Of a DNA stretch of 64,000 bases, positions 21,301 through 32,340 are shown piece by piece. Every line of letters starts with the position of its first letter. Positions within the stretch are counted from its first letter, which is position 1. The notes beneath the pieces were generated by a model that was given only the letters and a program-made list of their open reading frames with translations, did no database searches and was not told where the DNA came from. This stretch comes from Ampelocalamus luodianensis (Eukaryota; Streptophyta; Magnoliopsida; Poales; Poaceae), in assembly GCA_036346255.1 (NCBI GenBank), contig CM070628.1:28907840-28971839 (forward strand), in the 5' to 3' direction. The translations under genes and the position numbers were made by a program.

Positions 21301-22683
21301 GTCACCGTCCGATTGGAAATAAGCGCTACGATAAATAGAGAGATTAAACGATTTGAATCAGATCATTTAATATGGACCGCACGATCAAGATCGATCGAAC
21401 GAGATTAAAACGAAATCCGATGGTGCTGCGTTTCGCTTTCAACAGAGACGTTGGATTGAAATCCAACGATCAATTAAAAGATATACACGCCACCCTTTTA
21501 GATGCGATGGTTTAACACCGTTGGATTTAATTTCTACGGCCAGATGTAAAATTGAACCGGATGGTCCGATTGCATACACACATGTGGTCCGCATCGATTA
21601 AAATCCAACGATCCATCGATTTTGGGCTTTAAAGGCCCACGGCCTAAATGGAGTGCCGAGATTGAAATCCAAAGGCCCACATTAACGCGCGCTCGATTTC
21701 AAATTGAAATAAGCGATACCGCTAGATCAGTGATGGACGGCCACGACAGCGGGATCCGAGTCGTCCGAATGCATACACGATCCGGGCCATACAATGAAGA
21801 TCCAACGGTCCGCAGGAGTGCGAGCTTTAAAACACGCGAAAAGGAAAAGCCGAGGATTTGGATCTAACTACTAAATAAAATGCCCTTTAGGTTTAAAACG
21901 AAAAGAGCGCTACCGTTGGATCGAGAACGAACGGTGGAGATCAAACATGGATCCGAGTTGTCCGTTGCACGCATCGATCACGCCGCTGGATCAAGATCCA
22001 ACGGTGGAAGTTGATCGCGCATACGCGTGGACGGCTCAGTGATATCGTGAGCTCGCCCCGCTCGATTGAAGATCGACGGCTCGCAAAGACGCATGCTTTT
22101 GAACTTGCGCCCGATCGTGACCGAGCTGCATCGAGACGATTGGGTTGGACCGAGACACATGAGGTCGGGTCGCCATAAAGGCAAGGGTCGGGTTTGGACC
22201 GGCTTGGTTGACCAAACCTTATTCATATATTTAAAAGGTTTGACTGGGACTTTAAAATAGCAAATAAATTTATAAAATCATGAAATTTTTATCGTAAGCT
22301 ACTGGGATGATATATTTCCAGATAAATTTCATAAACCACATTTTCACTTTATAAAATACATAAATATCTATTTCAGGCCGAAAATGTTTATTTAAAGACC
22401 ATAAATTTTCTTTAAGTCCAAATAATTTCTGAAAATGCAACAAAATATTTTTAGCCAAGGTAATTTATCTAGGCTTTAATAAAAATACTTCCCAGTCATA
22501 ATACAAGTTTTACCTTGTACTCCTTTAAATATTCCAAACAAGTCTTTGGACTTTGGCAAAAAGGAAGGTTTTATTTGGTAACAGCAACTCCCAACAGAGA
22601 TTAAGAACAGTAATAATATGAACAGTAGCCCATTACTGTTCATAATACTGATTGTTACTGTTGATAAAAGTGGGGCTGTTACA
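18339..22683 (-). repeat. Element D 5' LTR
   Basis: The LTR is 4345 bp, from TGTAACAGCCC on the minus strand at 22683 to the end written TGTGAGGACCC on the plus strand at 18339. As the upstream copy it would drive transcription. A TATA-like box and TCCAACGG-type motifs lie in its middle. Sequence near 19130-19260 (CTATTCGAATAG, then a TGTACATCTTTACCCACA segment, then CACTTCCTTTGGTATGC) shows that D is distantly related to the LTRs of A, B, C and F. Confidence 0.92.
21077..21088 (-). promoter_or_regulatory. Element D LTR TATA box
   Basis: The minus strand reads CATATATAAACC in an otherwise GC-mixed stretch, just downstream of the TCCAACGG-type motif cluster (21440-22080). The same box is at 10720-10731 in the 3' LTR. 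Confidence 0.6.
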
Positions 22684-23214
22684 GACTCGGGTTTGACTCG
22701 AGCCCGGGTTTGACTCCGACCAAAATTGAGTTTCAAACCGATTTGGAGTTTGAGGATTTGTTTGAGATAGCAACTCACTCCAAAAATTATGGAATTTTTA
22801 CAGGAGCTGGCTGACTCAAACGAGGACCTAGCATAAAATTTTCAGAGGCTCTGGTGCTGTGGATTTTCCTCCAAAAATTTAACAAGGTGCTGGTCCAAGG
22901 TTTGACTAGATTTTGAATTGGGTTGACTTTCCTCCAACAGCATTCAAACAATTTCTAAAAATTGTGGAATTTTCCAGAGGAGTCACATACCAACCCAAGA
23001 ATTTAGGAAAAATATTTCCAGGAGATTATCACAAGATGGAACAAGGATGACTAAGAAGAATAAGATGTGGGTCGAAATGACTTGTGATCTTTGTATTCCC
23101 ATAATCTCTTTACAACAATTGTCCAAAGCATACAGAAATACAAGATGCAAGAAAAGTTTTAATTTCCCTCATTTTCTTACATTTGAAACACAAGCCCAAA
23201 ATTGGGATGTTACA
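22684..23214 (-). repeat. Element A 5' LTR, 5' portion (beyond the element D insertion)
   Basis: This is the first 531 bases of the LTR on the minus strand, starting TGTAACATCCC at 23214. It ends at 22684, where element D was inserted in a run of TCGACTCGAG-like sequence. The sequence matches 25016-25550 of C. Confidence 0.88.
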
Positions 23215-24005
23215 CTTTTCGGTCCACCATCTGCTTGGGGTGATAGGTCATCTTTGAAAGAAAGACGAGTTCCCATAGCTTCTTGCAAGCTATGCGAATC
23301 GAAGTGAAGATGGATCCACGATCGAAATGATTATCTTCTGCACTCCCATGCAAGCTCACGATCCTCGCGATATAGAGCTCCGCAAGGTGACCGTACGAAT
23401 CTTGGTCTTGACCGGAAGAAAGTGCGCCACTTTCGTCAACCGGCCAATGATAACCCAAATGGCATCGTTGCCTCTGGTGACTGGGTAGGCCGTGATAAAA
23501 TCCATCCCGACCGAATCCCACTTCCACTCCGAATGGGCAAGGGTGGCAATCCACCGACGCCGATGCTCGCCTTGACACGACGACACACGCCGCACTCCAA
23601 GAACGAACCTTGCGATCTCCCTCTTCATTCGGGTCCACCAAAATCTCTCGCGAAGATCCCGGTACATCTTCGTGGCCCGGGATGAATGGATAACGGGAAT
23701 CGTGGGCTTCATGGAGGATCAAATCCCGCAACTCCATGTCCTTTGGAACCACGAGGCGTTGTCGAACCTCAAGACACCAAGCTCATCTACGGAGAAGCAC
23801 TTGGCGTTCCATTCTTGACATTTTCCTTGATGTGGTTCACTCCAACATCCGATCGCCGAGCGCACTGATCCGATCCACCAAGGTTGGTCAGACAACCAAG
23901 GCGGCTGAGGAACCATGCTCAACCAAACCCAAGTTGAGACGCTGAAACTCCTCTAGAAGAGGGGCCGATGCTCTGAAGCAACAATGCATTGCAATGCGCT
24001 TATGA
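23215..24005 (-). pseudogene. pol: Element B integrase (N-terminal two thirds, frameshifted)
   Basis: Minus-strand frames read MELRDLILHEAHDS, TKMYRDLRERFWWTRMKREIARF (zinc-binding region), WKWDSVGMDFITAYPV (first catalytic Asp) and DAIWVIIGRLTKVAHFLPV, then LAELYIARIVSLHG and a damaged second Asp segment near 23300. The sequence ends at 23215 exactly where the LTR of A starts, so the Glu motif and C-terminus are cut away in this window. At least four frame breaks are present. Confidence 0.78.
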
Positions 24006-24390
24006 CTAAAGCGCATCCGCAACGACATTGGCCTTTCCCTGATGGTAGTGGATACCCATGTCATAGTCCTGATCAACTCCAACCATCTCCTTTGCCCGAG
24101 GTTCAGTGTCGGTTGGGTGAATAAATACTTTAAGCTTTGTGATCCGAATACACTTCACAACGACACTGATTAGGTAATGTCGCCAAATCTTAAGTGCATG
24201 GATCACAGCGGCTAACTCCAAGTCATGGGTAGGGTAGTTGATTTCATGAGGTCTCAATTGCCTTGATGCATAGGCCACTACCTTGCCTTCTTGCATAAGG
24301 ACACAACCGAGGCCTCGACGAAGCGCCACAAAAGATATCGAAGCTTCGACGACATCGGGAGAACAAGGACGGAGAGGTGGTCAATCGCTT
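24006..24390 (-). pseudogene. pol: Element B RNase H
   Basis: The minus strand reads RRGLGCVLMQEGKVVAYASRQLRPHE, then YPTHDLELAAVIHALKIWRHYL, YDMGIHYHQGKANVVADAL and related pieces. The first catalytic Asp segment (IYCDAS in D) is disrupted just upstream, at about 24330. The second Asp segment (equivalent to YTDHKSLKY in D) is frameshifted. Relative to RT the frame is broken near 24390. Confidence 0.75.
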
Positions 24391-25010
24391 TTAAGCGCTT
24401 GAAACTTTCTCGCAATCGGACCACGAGAACTTCTTGTCCTTCTTGAGAAACTCCGTCATAGGCTTCGCTATCTTGGAGAAGTTCTCGATAAAGCGACGAT
24501 AATATCCCGCTAAACCAAGAAAACTCCGCACTTCGGTGACCGAAGTGGGTTGACTCCAGGAAAGCACATCGCTGATCTTGCTAGGGTCCACAGCTACGCC
24601 TCCTGCCGAAAGAATATGGCCTAAGAAGGCTACTTCCTTCAACCAGAATGCGCACTTGCTGAACTTCGCATATAGCTGGTGCTCACGAAGCTTGCCCAAC
24701 ACAAGCCTCAGATGCTCGGCGTGCTCCTCATCGCTCTTGGAGTAGATAAGGATATCATCGATGAAGACCACAACGAACCTATCCAAATACTCCATGAACA
24801 CCGAATTCATGAGGTTCATGAACAAGGCCGGAGCATTGGTTAAGCCGAATGACATGACGGTATACCGCATGCCATAACGAGTAGAAAAGCCGCCTTTGGA
24901 ATATCCTCGTGTCGAATCCAACTTGATGATATCCCACTCTCGATCAATCTTGGAGAAGACTCGAGCTCTAGTTAATTGATCAAGAGGTCATCGATACGGG
25001 CAAAGGGTAC
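24391..25010 (-). pseudogene. pol: Element B reverse transcriptase, C-terminal part
   Basis: The frame at 24391-24921 reads STRYGMRYTVMSFGLTNAPA and MNLMNSVFMEYLDRFVVVFIDDILIYSKSDEE (catalytic FIDDIL at about 24746-24772), then CAFWLKEVAFLGHILSAGGVAVDPSKI and RSFLGLAGYYRRFIENFSKI. The upstream part to 25010 is frameshifted, and the gene is interrupted there by element C. Its start is at 40573-40740. Confidence 0.85.
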
Positions 25011-25015
25011 TTGTT
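25011..25015. other. Target-site duplication of element C (left copy)
   Basis: TTGTT lies directly before the C 5' LTR. The identical copy is at 40568-40572, and both lie in the RT region of B. Confidence 0.95.
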
Positions 25016-26068
25016 TGTAACATCCCAATGTTAGGCTTGTGTTTCAAATGTAAGAAAATGAGGGGAAATTAAAACTTTTCTTACATCTTGTATTTCCTGT
25101 GTGCTTTGGACAAATGTTGTAAAGAGATTATGGGAATACAAAGATCACAAGTCATTTCGACCCACATCTTATTCTTCTTAGTCATCCTTGTTCCATCTTG
25201 TGATAATCTCCTGAAGTATTTTTCCTAAATTCTTGGGTTGGTATGTGACTCTTCTGAAAGTTCCACAATTTTTAGAAATTGTTTGGATGTCGTTGGAGGA
25301 AAGTCAACCCAATTCAAAATCTAGTCAAACCTTGACTAGCACCTTGTTAAATTTTTGGAGGAAAAGCATAGCACAAAAACCTCTGAAAATTTTATACAAG
25401 GTCATCAACTCAACTAGCAAGCTCCTGTAAAAATTCCATAATTTTTGGAGTGAGTTTGCTATCTCAAACAAATCCTCAAACTCCAAATCTGTTTGAAACT
25501 CAATTTAGGTCCGAGTCAAACTGGGCTCGAGTCGCACCTAGTCCGACCTGCACGATCGACTCGGTCGAGCCATGTGCGCAGCGCGCGCACCCGAGCTCAA
25601 TCTCGTGCGCGCTGCGTTCTAGTCGTTGGATCTATATCCACCGCCACGACTCTCCCACCGATCCGAGGACCTCTTGAGCGCCCTCGGCGCTTTGGGTGGT
25701 CCAAGCCACCGGATCTCCATCCAGCGGTCCACGACCTCCCAGACCTCCTTGCCCGCGCCACGACCTCCCCACGGCTCCTAAGACCTCCCGTGACCTCTCC
25801 TTCTCTGCTTCTCTTCCTCACGACCTCTGGAGGTCTGGTCATCATGGTTTTCCCGCACTGCGCGCGTGTGTCGTGTCGAGCGGCTTGGGAGCAGTGAGAT
25901 GTCACCTTTACCTCTTGTCAACCGCTCTTTCACGACATGCATTTATTGCCGCAGGCTTTAGCCTCCAAAGTCTTCACCGCTCTGCCTCTTGTCCTGTCGT
26001 GCGTGCTGCTGGGCGTGGCATGGTTCTTGCTCGCAGATGGGTGCCCTAGCCCTTGCCAAACTCCCGTG

Positions 26069-26078
26069 CCATACATAG
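26069..26078 (+). promoter_or_regulatory. Element C LTR TATA-like box
   Basis: CCATACATAG lies before a pyrimidine-rich run (CTTCCTCTCCTTCTTCC). The 3' LTR copy reads CTATACATAG (36297-36306). The position, at the end of the GC-rich promoter segment, suggests transcription begins some 25-35 bases downstream. Confidence 0.5.
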
Positions 26079-26434
26079 CCCAAAACTTCCTCTCCTTCTT
26101 CCTTCTTCGTTCTTGGTCGTGCTTGAGCTCCCTCGCTGAGTGGTCCTCAAACTCAAACCCCAAGAACACCACCACCCCAAACCTCCATTGCCACCTTGGA
26201 GCTCCCCGCCAGGCTCGAGCCCAGTGGTTCCATCAACGCTCTTGCTGCTTTCTTGTCATCTCGAGCACCTTGAGCATTCTCTAACTTGCTGTGGTTCTCA
26301 TTGCGGTGGTGCACGAGTTGGGAGTAGCTTGCGGGTCGAGGCCATCTTCTTCTTCCTCTCCGGCAAGCTCTTCATCGCCGACTTCGCCGACCTTCCCAAG
26401 TCCTCCGCCTTCCTCCCACCTTCCCTACACTCGG

Positions 26435-26443
26435 GTGAGTTTA
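26435..26443 (+). other. Candidate splice donor in element C LTR
   Basis: CTACACTCG-GGTGAGTTTATTTTAG gives a near-consensus GTGAGT donor at the end of the GC-rich segment. It is kept in the 3' LTR (GT at 36665), and a similar CATTCG-GTGAGT occurs in F (GT at 51059). The nearest good acceptors lie at the NPENDPPQ segment about 2.2 kb downstream. This is inference; no transcript is available. Confidence 0.4.
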
Positions 26444-26799
26444 TTTTAGCCTCCTAGAGCTCGAGCGCGTGTTAGGTTAGGTCATAGCGGCCTTTTTCCT
26501 ATTTTCGGTTTTGTCAAAGGCTTGCTCACCGCTCCTCTCGGCTCGCCGACGCTCAAGGTCGCCACCGCCGAGAGTGTCTCCGTTAGGTCCACGCGCTATT
26601 GTGAGCTTAGCTGCTCTTGGTTCCGCGGCGTGGCCTACGCCGCCGCGCGGTGAGCTCGCTTGGGTGCTCGGGCGTTTTGCCGTGGTCGTGACTTCGGACA
26701 GGAGTTGTGATCTAATGATTGACATTGTTTAATGCTGTCCGAGATTGCTCTTTAAGGTCGCTTCTTAGGCAAAACGTCACGCACCACTAAGTCCCCGAC

Positions 26800-28000
26800 T
26801 CCTAGAGCTCTTCGTAGCCGCTAAGACCTCCCCACGCTTAGATCTCGACCTTTAGATCCTCCCCGTGAAAACCCGTAAGTGTAAGACCTCCCTCGCTAAT
26901 CTCGGCCTAAGACCACCTCTGCTAGATCGTGCCGTAGATGGGTTTCCAAAAATTTCTAAGTCCTGTGACCTCCCTAGTTCCACCTCGGCCTTTAAAGACC
27001 TCCCGGGATTAGCTCTAGTGTTAGATCTGGCTCGTGTAAAATCTCACGCACTAGGACCTCCCCGTTAGATCCTAACCGCTTAAGACCTCGTGGAACTCCA
27101 TCTGAGCCGATAGGACCACTCGCGCAAAAAGACCTCCTCGAGGTCATTTTTGTAAAGCCACCTTCTCGGACTCTCCACCGAGGTCCTCTTTGCAAAGACC
27201 TCCTTGGTCATTTCGCAAAAACCACCCTAGGCTACCATCGGGTCCTCTTGCCAAAAAGCCACCTCGGCCTTTACAAGGAAAACCCCGCTGCACCTCTTTA
27301 GCTCCATCCTAGCCGCCCATGACCTCCCGGCTTTAGATCCGAAGCGTTAGGTTTTATTTGTAAATCTTTAGTCTCGTGACCTCCTCGCGTTGTTTCGGGA
27401 CTGCTCAAGACCTCCCTAGGTCTAATCAACCGCCCGCATCTCTCTCCCGCTAAATCGCTATCGCTAGGACCTCCCGAGAAGATCTTGGTCATCCAAGACC
27501 TCCTCGTGTCAATCCCACCGATCAAGACCTCCTCTGGAAGATCTTGACCGCCTAGGACCTCCTCCTTTGGATCGGTAGCATTAGGACCTCCTCGCTCTGG
27601 TCTAAACCGTTAGATTTAGATCTAACGGGTTAGACCTCCTTCTCGTGGATTTAGCCGTAGGAGTAGGACCTCTCTCAGAGATCTAGACCGTTGGACCTCC
27701 TCTCGTGAGAATCGACCGTCCCGACCTCTTTCCTTGGATTTAAAGCCTTAGATCTCCCCAGTGCTCGGGACCGCCAGATCTCGATCCGACGGCCACGACC
27801 TCTTTAGGCGCCAGACCTCCTTGCGCGCGCTGCAGCACGACCGGTCGTAATCGCTGGATCAGATCTCAACGATCCGCACTTCCCAAAGTCGGGAGGAGGT
27901 CTTGTGGCGCGCTGCAAGTCCGAGGCTCAGAGCCGTCGGACCTCGATCTAACGCCCCACCTCTCCTTGTCTTCCAGCCGTTTGGACCTCCCGAGAGCTCA
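26800..28000 (+). repeat. Array of degenerate GACCTCC repeats in the element C 5' LTR
   Basis: Many short degenerate units are built on GACCTCC, alternating with TTAGATCT and CCGTTAG-like words, spaced roughly 25-70 bases. The sister array is at 37020-38240, and the reverse-strand version in A is at about 5150-6330 and 7470-7860. B, D, F and G lack it. Confidence 0.7.
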
Positions 28001-30302
28001 AAGTTTCCTAAGTCTTTTGTCGTTTCAAATTTCAAAAGTGCATAACTTTGTCATTTTAACTCCTTTTTGAATGATTCCATTGTCGTAGCTTTGTTATGGT
28101 ATGAACTTCAACTGAGAATGAAATTAGGCCTGTGTTGTAGCAGAAAATGATTTAAATAGCATGATCTTGTTAATGAAAATGAGGTCTAGAAATTCATGAA
28201 AAATTTGTAAACCACATAACTTCCTCTCTGAGTTGCAAACTAAGCAAACTCAACAAGTAAATTTGGCCTGTAGACATGCTTTAATTTGATCTAGGCTTTG
28301 TCTTTATTCATGTTCCCGAGAAATAATATATGCTAGTTGAGAACTTAGAAAATCATAACTAAATCATTTTAACTCCAAATGACCTAAAATTTTATATGGG
28401 TTACCACTATACCAGTAGGTAGCTACCATAAAAATTTCAGCTCCAAAATCTTTCTAGAAAATATTTTTGCACACAGTGCTAATTATGGCCGAAAATGAGT
28501 TTTTAAGTAATATCTTTTGCACCACAAATCCAAATTAGGTTTTTCCAGTTTCTATGTCTTGGTATATTTGTATTCTACCTTGTGTATAAATTTCGTTGTA
28601 TTTGGTTAATTTTTGCTTGCTCTTTTGTTTAAGTGTTGCTAGTCTTATTGGTTGTTCTTGGTTTTTTTTTGCCTTTTCGCTTAGGATTCGACATTTGCAG
28701 GTAACCCCAGAATGATCCTCCGCAACATATTGAGCAACAGCAAGAAGGCAAGCAGTTTGATCATGTTAATCCCAGATTTTAAGTATTTATGTTGATTACA
28801 AATTTATGTATGCATTGCTACCTTGTTTTAATAGTTGGCCTAGTAGATGCATTCCCTTAGCAAATGATTATCCTCTACTACCATGAGCCTAGGTTACTTG
28901 CTGTGATTAGAGTTCGTGGATGGGCTCTTGTCACTTAGTAGTTGCGAATTAATTGCTTAGCCATGCTTAGCTTCGTAGAAATGGGCGGTTATCGATTTGT
29001 CGATAACCTTGATCACATCAAACTTATTATGATTATGATTTCCACCTTGTGCTATGTCTACTTATGAAAACTAAAACTGAAAAACAAAATGATTTAGACT
29101 TGGGCACAATGGTATGATGGTGTGATTTTTGGGTGTGATCGAATGGTGCCCGGTCAACAAGGACCGAACATCTTGTTACACTAAACTGCGCTTTAGCGTG
29201 CTAACCACATTAGAGGGTATGGGACCTCTCTTGACTTAGTACTTTGGCGTGTATTGGCTCCAGTCGCAGGAGTCGCAGGAGGGATGGTGTTGGGAGATTG
29301 TAGTGTCCGAAAGACTTCACCCGTGATGGGATTTGTTGTCTTTCGCTTGCAATGTAAGCGCATGGTGTTTCTACCCATACGAGCGCTCGTAGTTAATACA
29401 CAAGATTGGAAATGTCTCAGAGGACTTAGCGGGGCGGCATACCTTCTGTAGTGTGCTTGTGGCTTGAAGGCTGGTCCGAAGTGTGGGTACATTGGTACAC
29501 CGCAGGTTAAAACTATTCGAATAGCCTCGTCCTAGGTTATGGACACGCTTGGCAAGGTCTTTCAAGAGTTAGACTACAACCTTTAAATTAAAACTTGATG
29601 GGTGGTACGAATCGGGATTCGTTATGTTGTGGTGACTATTGGGATAGTCACTTCTGTGTGGTTACTTGTATGTATCTCAGATTTCATCAAGTTACTTTGA
29701 TAACAAAATAAATTTGCAAACTTGCTTTTAAAATGTATTACAAGATTGCAAATAAACTTGGCTTCATGCAAATGAGACATATGACCTCCACCTAAATAAG
29801 CTTGCATGTAGTTTATGAATAGGTCCTATTCCACACGCTCGCCTTGCGGGTACAAAGACAATCTTTGTACTCGGTTGCTATGCTTAATTGTTTTGTTGCA
29901 GAGAAGAAGGTGAGCACGAGGGCCTCACTTTTGTGAGTCAGGTTGTGGTAGCTTGGGGCGACTAGCTTACGGTCCTGGCCGGTTGCCTTGTGGGTTATGT
30001 TGGCTAACCTGGCCGACTTTTTGTTCTAGCCATCTTATGGCGCTTTTGCTTCCTCTGTCATTCTTGTATATTGTTCTATTTGGCCGGTCGGCTCTCTTTT
30101 GTAATAGCTTTACCTTATGTATGTCGTTGTTGAACTTAGTGATGTATGTTGTATGGAAATGATGTGAAATTTTGTGATGATGTGCATATGTTGCAATTCT
30201 GGGAAACATATGCCCATCGAGGCTTAGAATGTTTAATTAGTAATGCTAGAACCAATTGGAGGTTAAGTGTTACTAGTTAAATATTCCGGGTCCTCACAAA
30301 GT

Positions 30303-30314
30303 TGGTATCGAGCC
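30303..30314 (+). other. Element C primer-binding site (initiator-Met tRNA type)
   Basis: TGGTATCGAGCC lies four bases after the 5' LTR end. It matches the iMet tRNA-complementary TGGTATCAGAGCC except for a small change in the middle. Confidence 0.88.
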
Positions 30315-30899
30315 ATACTTGACTGTGAGAAACCCCTAGCATGGTCGCCTTTAGGATATTTTGAAAACTTACTTTCAAATAGTTTATGAAAACTTAAGTA
30401 AGTTCTCTAATTTTGCTCCTTACCTATCTTAGCTTGCTCATCTCACCTTACCCTCACTTAAGTTTGAAAAAGTTGTACCTCTCTTCCTTTCAAAAATTAG
30501 CCTCTATCGATTAACTTGGTTTTGGGAGAACCATGAGAGCTTGGAGAAAGAAATTTGGACAGCTAGCTAGTGGTGAGTAATTAAGGTAGGAACTGAGAGG
30601 TAAATACAACTAAAACTCGTGGGAATAAAAGGGTAAGAAGTGATATGAAGTTAGCTAAATGCCTATACTCTATTAGGTGGTTATACCTTGATTTTTGGAC
30701 TGTTTTGAGCTGGAAATTAGTTCTGAAATTTTGGTCTTCTCAAGCGATTACTCGCTCTTCCATACGGTTAGTCGTTTCGGAAGTTGATTCGGTGACTTAC
30801 AGCCTCATGTTCTTTGTGGCTACTCTTTGATCATTTTGACTAAGTTTGGATTTGTGCTCTTGGGTCTTGAATCAGATCTAACTTGTCTTAGTAAATCAG
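30315..30899 (+). other. Element C leader
   Basis: This is an AT-rich untranslated stretch that resembles the leaders of A, B and F (for example GGTTTTGGGAGAACCATGAGAG near 30518). It ends with ACTTGTCTTAGTAAATCAG just before the gag ATG; F has almost the same words before its ATG at 54222. Conserved CTTAG here could also be a splice acceptor. No reading frame of interest is seen. Confidence 0.65.
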
Positions 30900-31860
30900 A
30901 TGGTCAGGGACACGTGGCGGCGGAATCAGCCGTAGTCCCGATGAGGATCTTCCCCCTCCTCCGACCATGGCGGAAGTCCTCATGCAAATCGAACGCAATC
31001 GTTCGGAGGACCGCAGGTGTTGGAGGTTATCGCCAGAACATCTCCACTCCCTCGTGCCTCTCGATGCGGAGGTGGGCACCGGGCGCGTGGGGGCTTGCGG
31101 AGTTCCTCCGCACGCAGCCTCCTACCTTCTCCCGGTCGAGGATCCTTGGACGCAGACGATCGGCTGCGCTGCGGTTGAGCGGAAGCTCAACGTTGCTCGC
31201 CGCCGAGGCGAGGCGAGCGCACCGCATCCCATCACCGAGGGTGCGGCACTCTCATGGTGGGAGAACTTCTCGCCATGCACCTGCGGGACACGTGGTCTCG
31301 TGGGAGGAGTTCGCCGCTTTTCCGTCGGGCCCATGTCCCCGCCTACCTGATGAAGCCGAAAAGAAGGAGTTCCTTGCGCCAAACAGGCGCAGATCGGATC
31401 GAGTACCTCCACGAGTTCAACCATCTCGCGAGGTACGCTCGCCGAGGTGGCCACCGATGAGGCCAAGCAGAAAAGTTCATGGAGGGTTTGTCTCGAGGAG
31501 CTTCGTGACAAGCTCTCTATTGTGGACTTCCCGACTTCCGCACCTTGGTGGACAAGGCCATCATCGCCGAGCACAAGGCGAGCGCGCTGGCGAGTCCCGC
31601 AGCGCAAGTGGGAGGCCCAAATGTCCGCCCAGCCGGCCTCGCTTCGTCCCGAAGTTGGGCTCGCACGGTGGCCTGCTCTGACTTCACCACCGCCGAGGCC
31701 TTCACACCAGCCCCACGCCCTCCGCAGTCGTGACTCGATCGCGCGGCGCCGCGACCCAGCGGCAGGTGTTCCCGCAACCCCGCGGCCGACGCCACCGCTT
31801 CTATCGCCACAACAAGGGCCACTACGCGAGTAGTTGTCCTAAGAAGATCGAGCGCCCTCG
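30900..31860 (+). pseudogene. gag: Element C gag (frameshifted)
   Basis: The proposed start is the ATG at 30900, aligned with that of F. Gag pieces in several frames include MAEVLMQIERNRSEDRR (30967 onward), TEGAALSWWENF (near 31240), EYLHEFNHLARYA (near 31405-31440), FMEGLSRGAS-equivalent sequence near 31480, and a Pro/Ala-rich linker. The zinc knuckle ends KGHYASSCPKK (near 31815-31850), with one expected Cys codon not readable. Gag builds the particle and binds RNA. At least five frame breaks interrupt it. Confidence 0.78.
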
Positions 31861-32340
31861 CCCCAATGGAGGACGCGGCAAGGGAGTGGTCACCCACCGA
31901 CCGTAAGACCCCGGCTTGGGAGCGCCGAGTCAACCATATCTCGGCCGAGGAGGCACGGGAGGCGCCCGACGTGGTGTTGGGTACGCCTTGTTAATTTGCG
32001 TCCCGCTACGCTTTATTTGACTCGGGCCTCGCATTCTTTTATTTCGAGGTCTTTTCTTTGTTGATTGTGGGCTTCACTTGTGTTCCTCCGGGATTCCACC
32101 GCCGATTCGCTCTCGGGTTGGAAATGAGAGTCGACCAAGTATGCCGGGATGTTCCTATCCACATCGAAGGAGTGGATTCTTGGCGAATCTTATCCTACTC
32201 GACTCGGCGCTTGGATGTGATTCTTGGCATGGATTGGTTGTCCCAACACTTGGGGCAAATCGACAGTGCCGGAAAGATTGTCTACCTCACCATCCCTTCA
32301 GTGAACAGGTTGGGTTTCGCCCGATTGCCATAGAGCCCCA
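31861..32340 (+). pseudogene. pol: Element C aspartic protease region (frameshifted)
   Basis: Near 31950-32050 the sequence encodes AREAPDVVLGT, then a damaged LFDSG...SHSF motif with missing bases inside the active-site loop (near 32010-32040). The downstream part reads RRLDVILGMDWLSQHLGQID (about 32200-32270), the segment that ends the protease in this clade. Retroviral-type proteases cut Gag-Pol. The active-site loop is not continuous here. Confidence 0.72.

Larger units (their letters stand above)
7987..22683 (-). mobile_element. Element D: complete Tekay-like chromovirus with two 4.35-kb LTRs
   Basis: On the minus strand the element runs 5' LTR (22683-18339), primer-binding site, about 1.3 kb leader, gag, protease, RT, RNase H, integrase, chromodomain, purine tract and 3' LTR (12337-7987). 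The LTRs are nearly identical over long AT-rich stretches, so the insertion is recent compared with its host element A. The target duplication is imperfect: the left flank is tcggac and the right flank gactcg, consistent with an ancestral ggact/gact that has lost a base or been miscalled. Confidence 0.93.
1..23214 (-). mobile_element. Element A: non-autonomous Tekay-like LTR retrotransposon, interrupted by element D
   Basis: Reading on the minus strand, the element starts at 23214 with TGTAACATCCC, has its 5' LTR split by element D (7987-22683), an internal region at 387-2852, and a 3' LTR running off the left edge. The LTRs match those of element C throughout, including a long GACCTCC-rich array. 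The internal part is only about 2.5 kb, against about 5 kb in C. It keeps gag-protease, an integrase scrap and the chromodomain end but no RT or RNase H, so it cannot be self-sufficient. The right flank begins ctttt (23215-23219); the matching target duplicate would lie outside the window. Confidence 0.85.
25016..30298 (+). repeat. Element C 5' LTR
   Basis: The LTR runs from TGTAACATCCC to GGTCCTCACA. In order it holds an AT-rich start; GC-rich promoter sequence (25540-26440) with a TATA-like box and a GTGAGTTT donor; the GACCTCC array (about 26800-28000); an AT-rich stretch that could be intron (28020-28680); and the conserved downstream block with the NPENDPPQ segment (28684 onward), stem-loops (28987-29008 and 29850-29870), CTATTCGAATAG (29513-29524) and the AGGAAG segment near 29900. 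It is collinear with the 3' LTR. Confidence 0.95.

Noticed and set aside
25493..26457. Frames of 100-134 codons in the C 5' LTR
   Set aside because: They are not collinear with frames in the 3' LTR and have a low-complexity Ser/Arg/Pro composition. Only the splice-donor and TATA-like features are kept as candidates.
26800..28000. GACCTCC array considered as a CRISPR or satellite array
   Set aside because: Units are short, degenerate and irregularly spaced, the setting is a plant LTR, and there are no uniform repeats or spacers.
31122..31933. Minus-strand frames of 138-161 codons opposite C gag
   Set aside because: They are shadows of the GC-rich gag on the plus strand with no recognisable domain.
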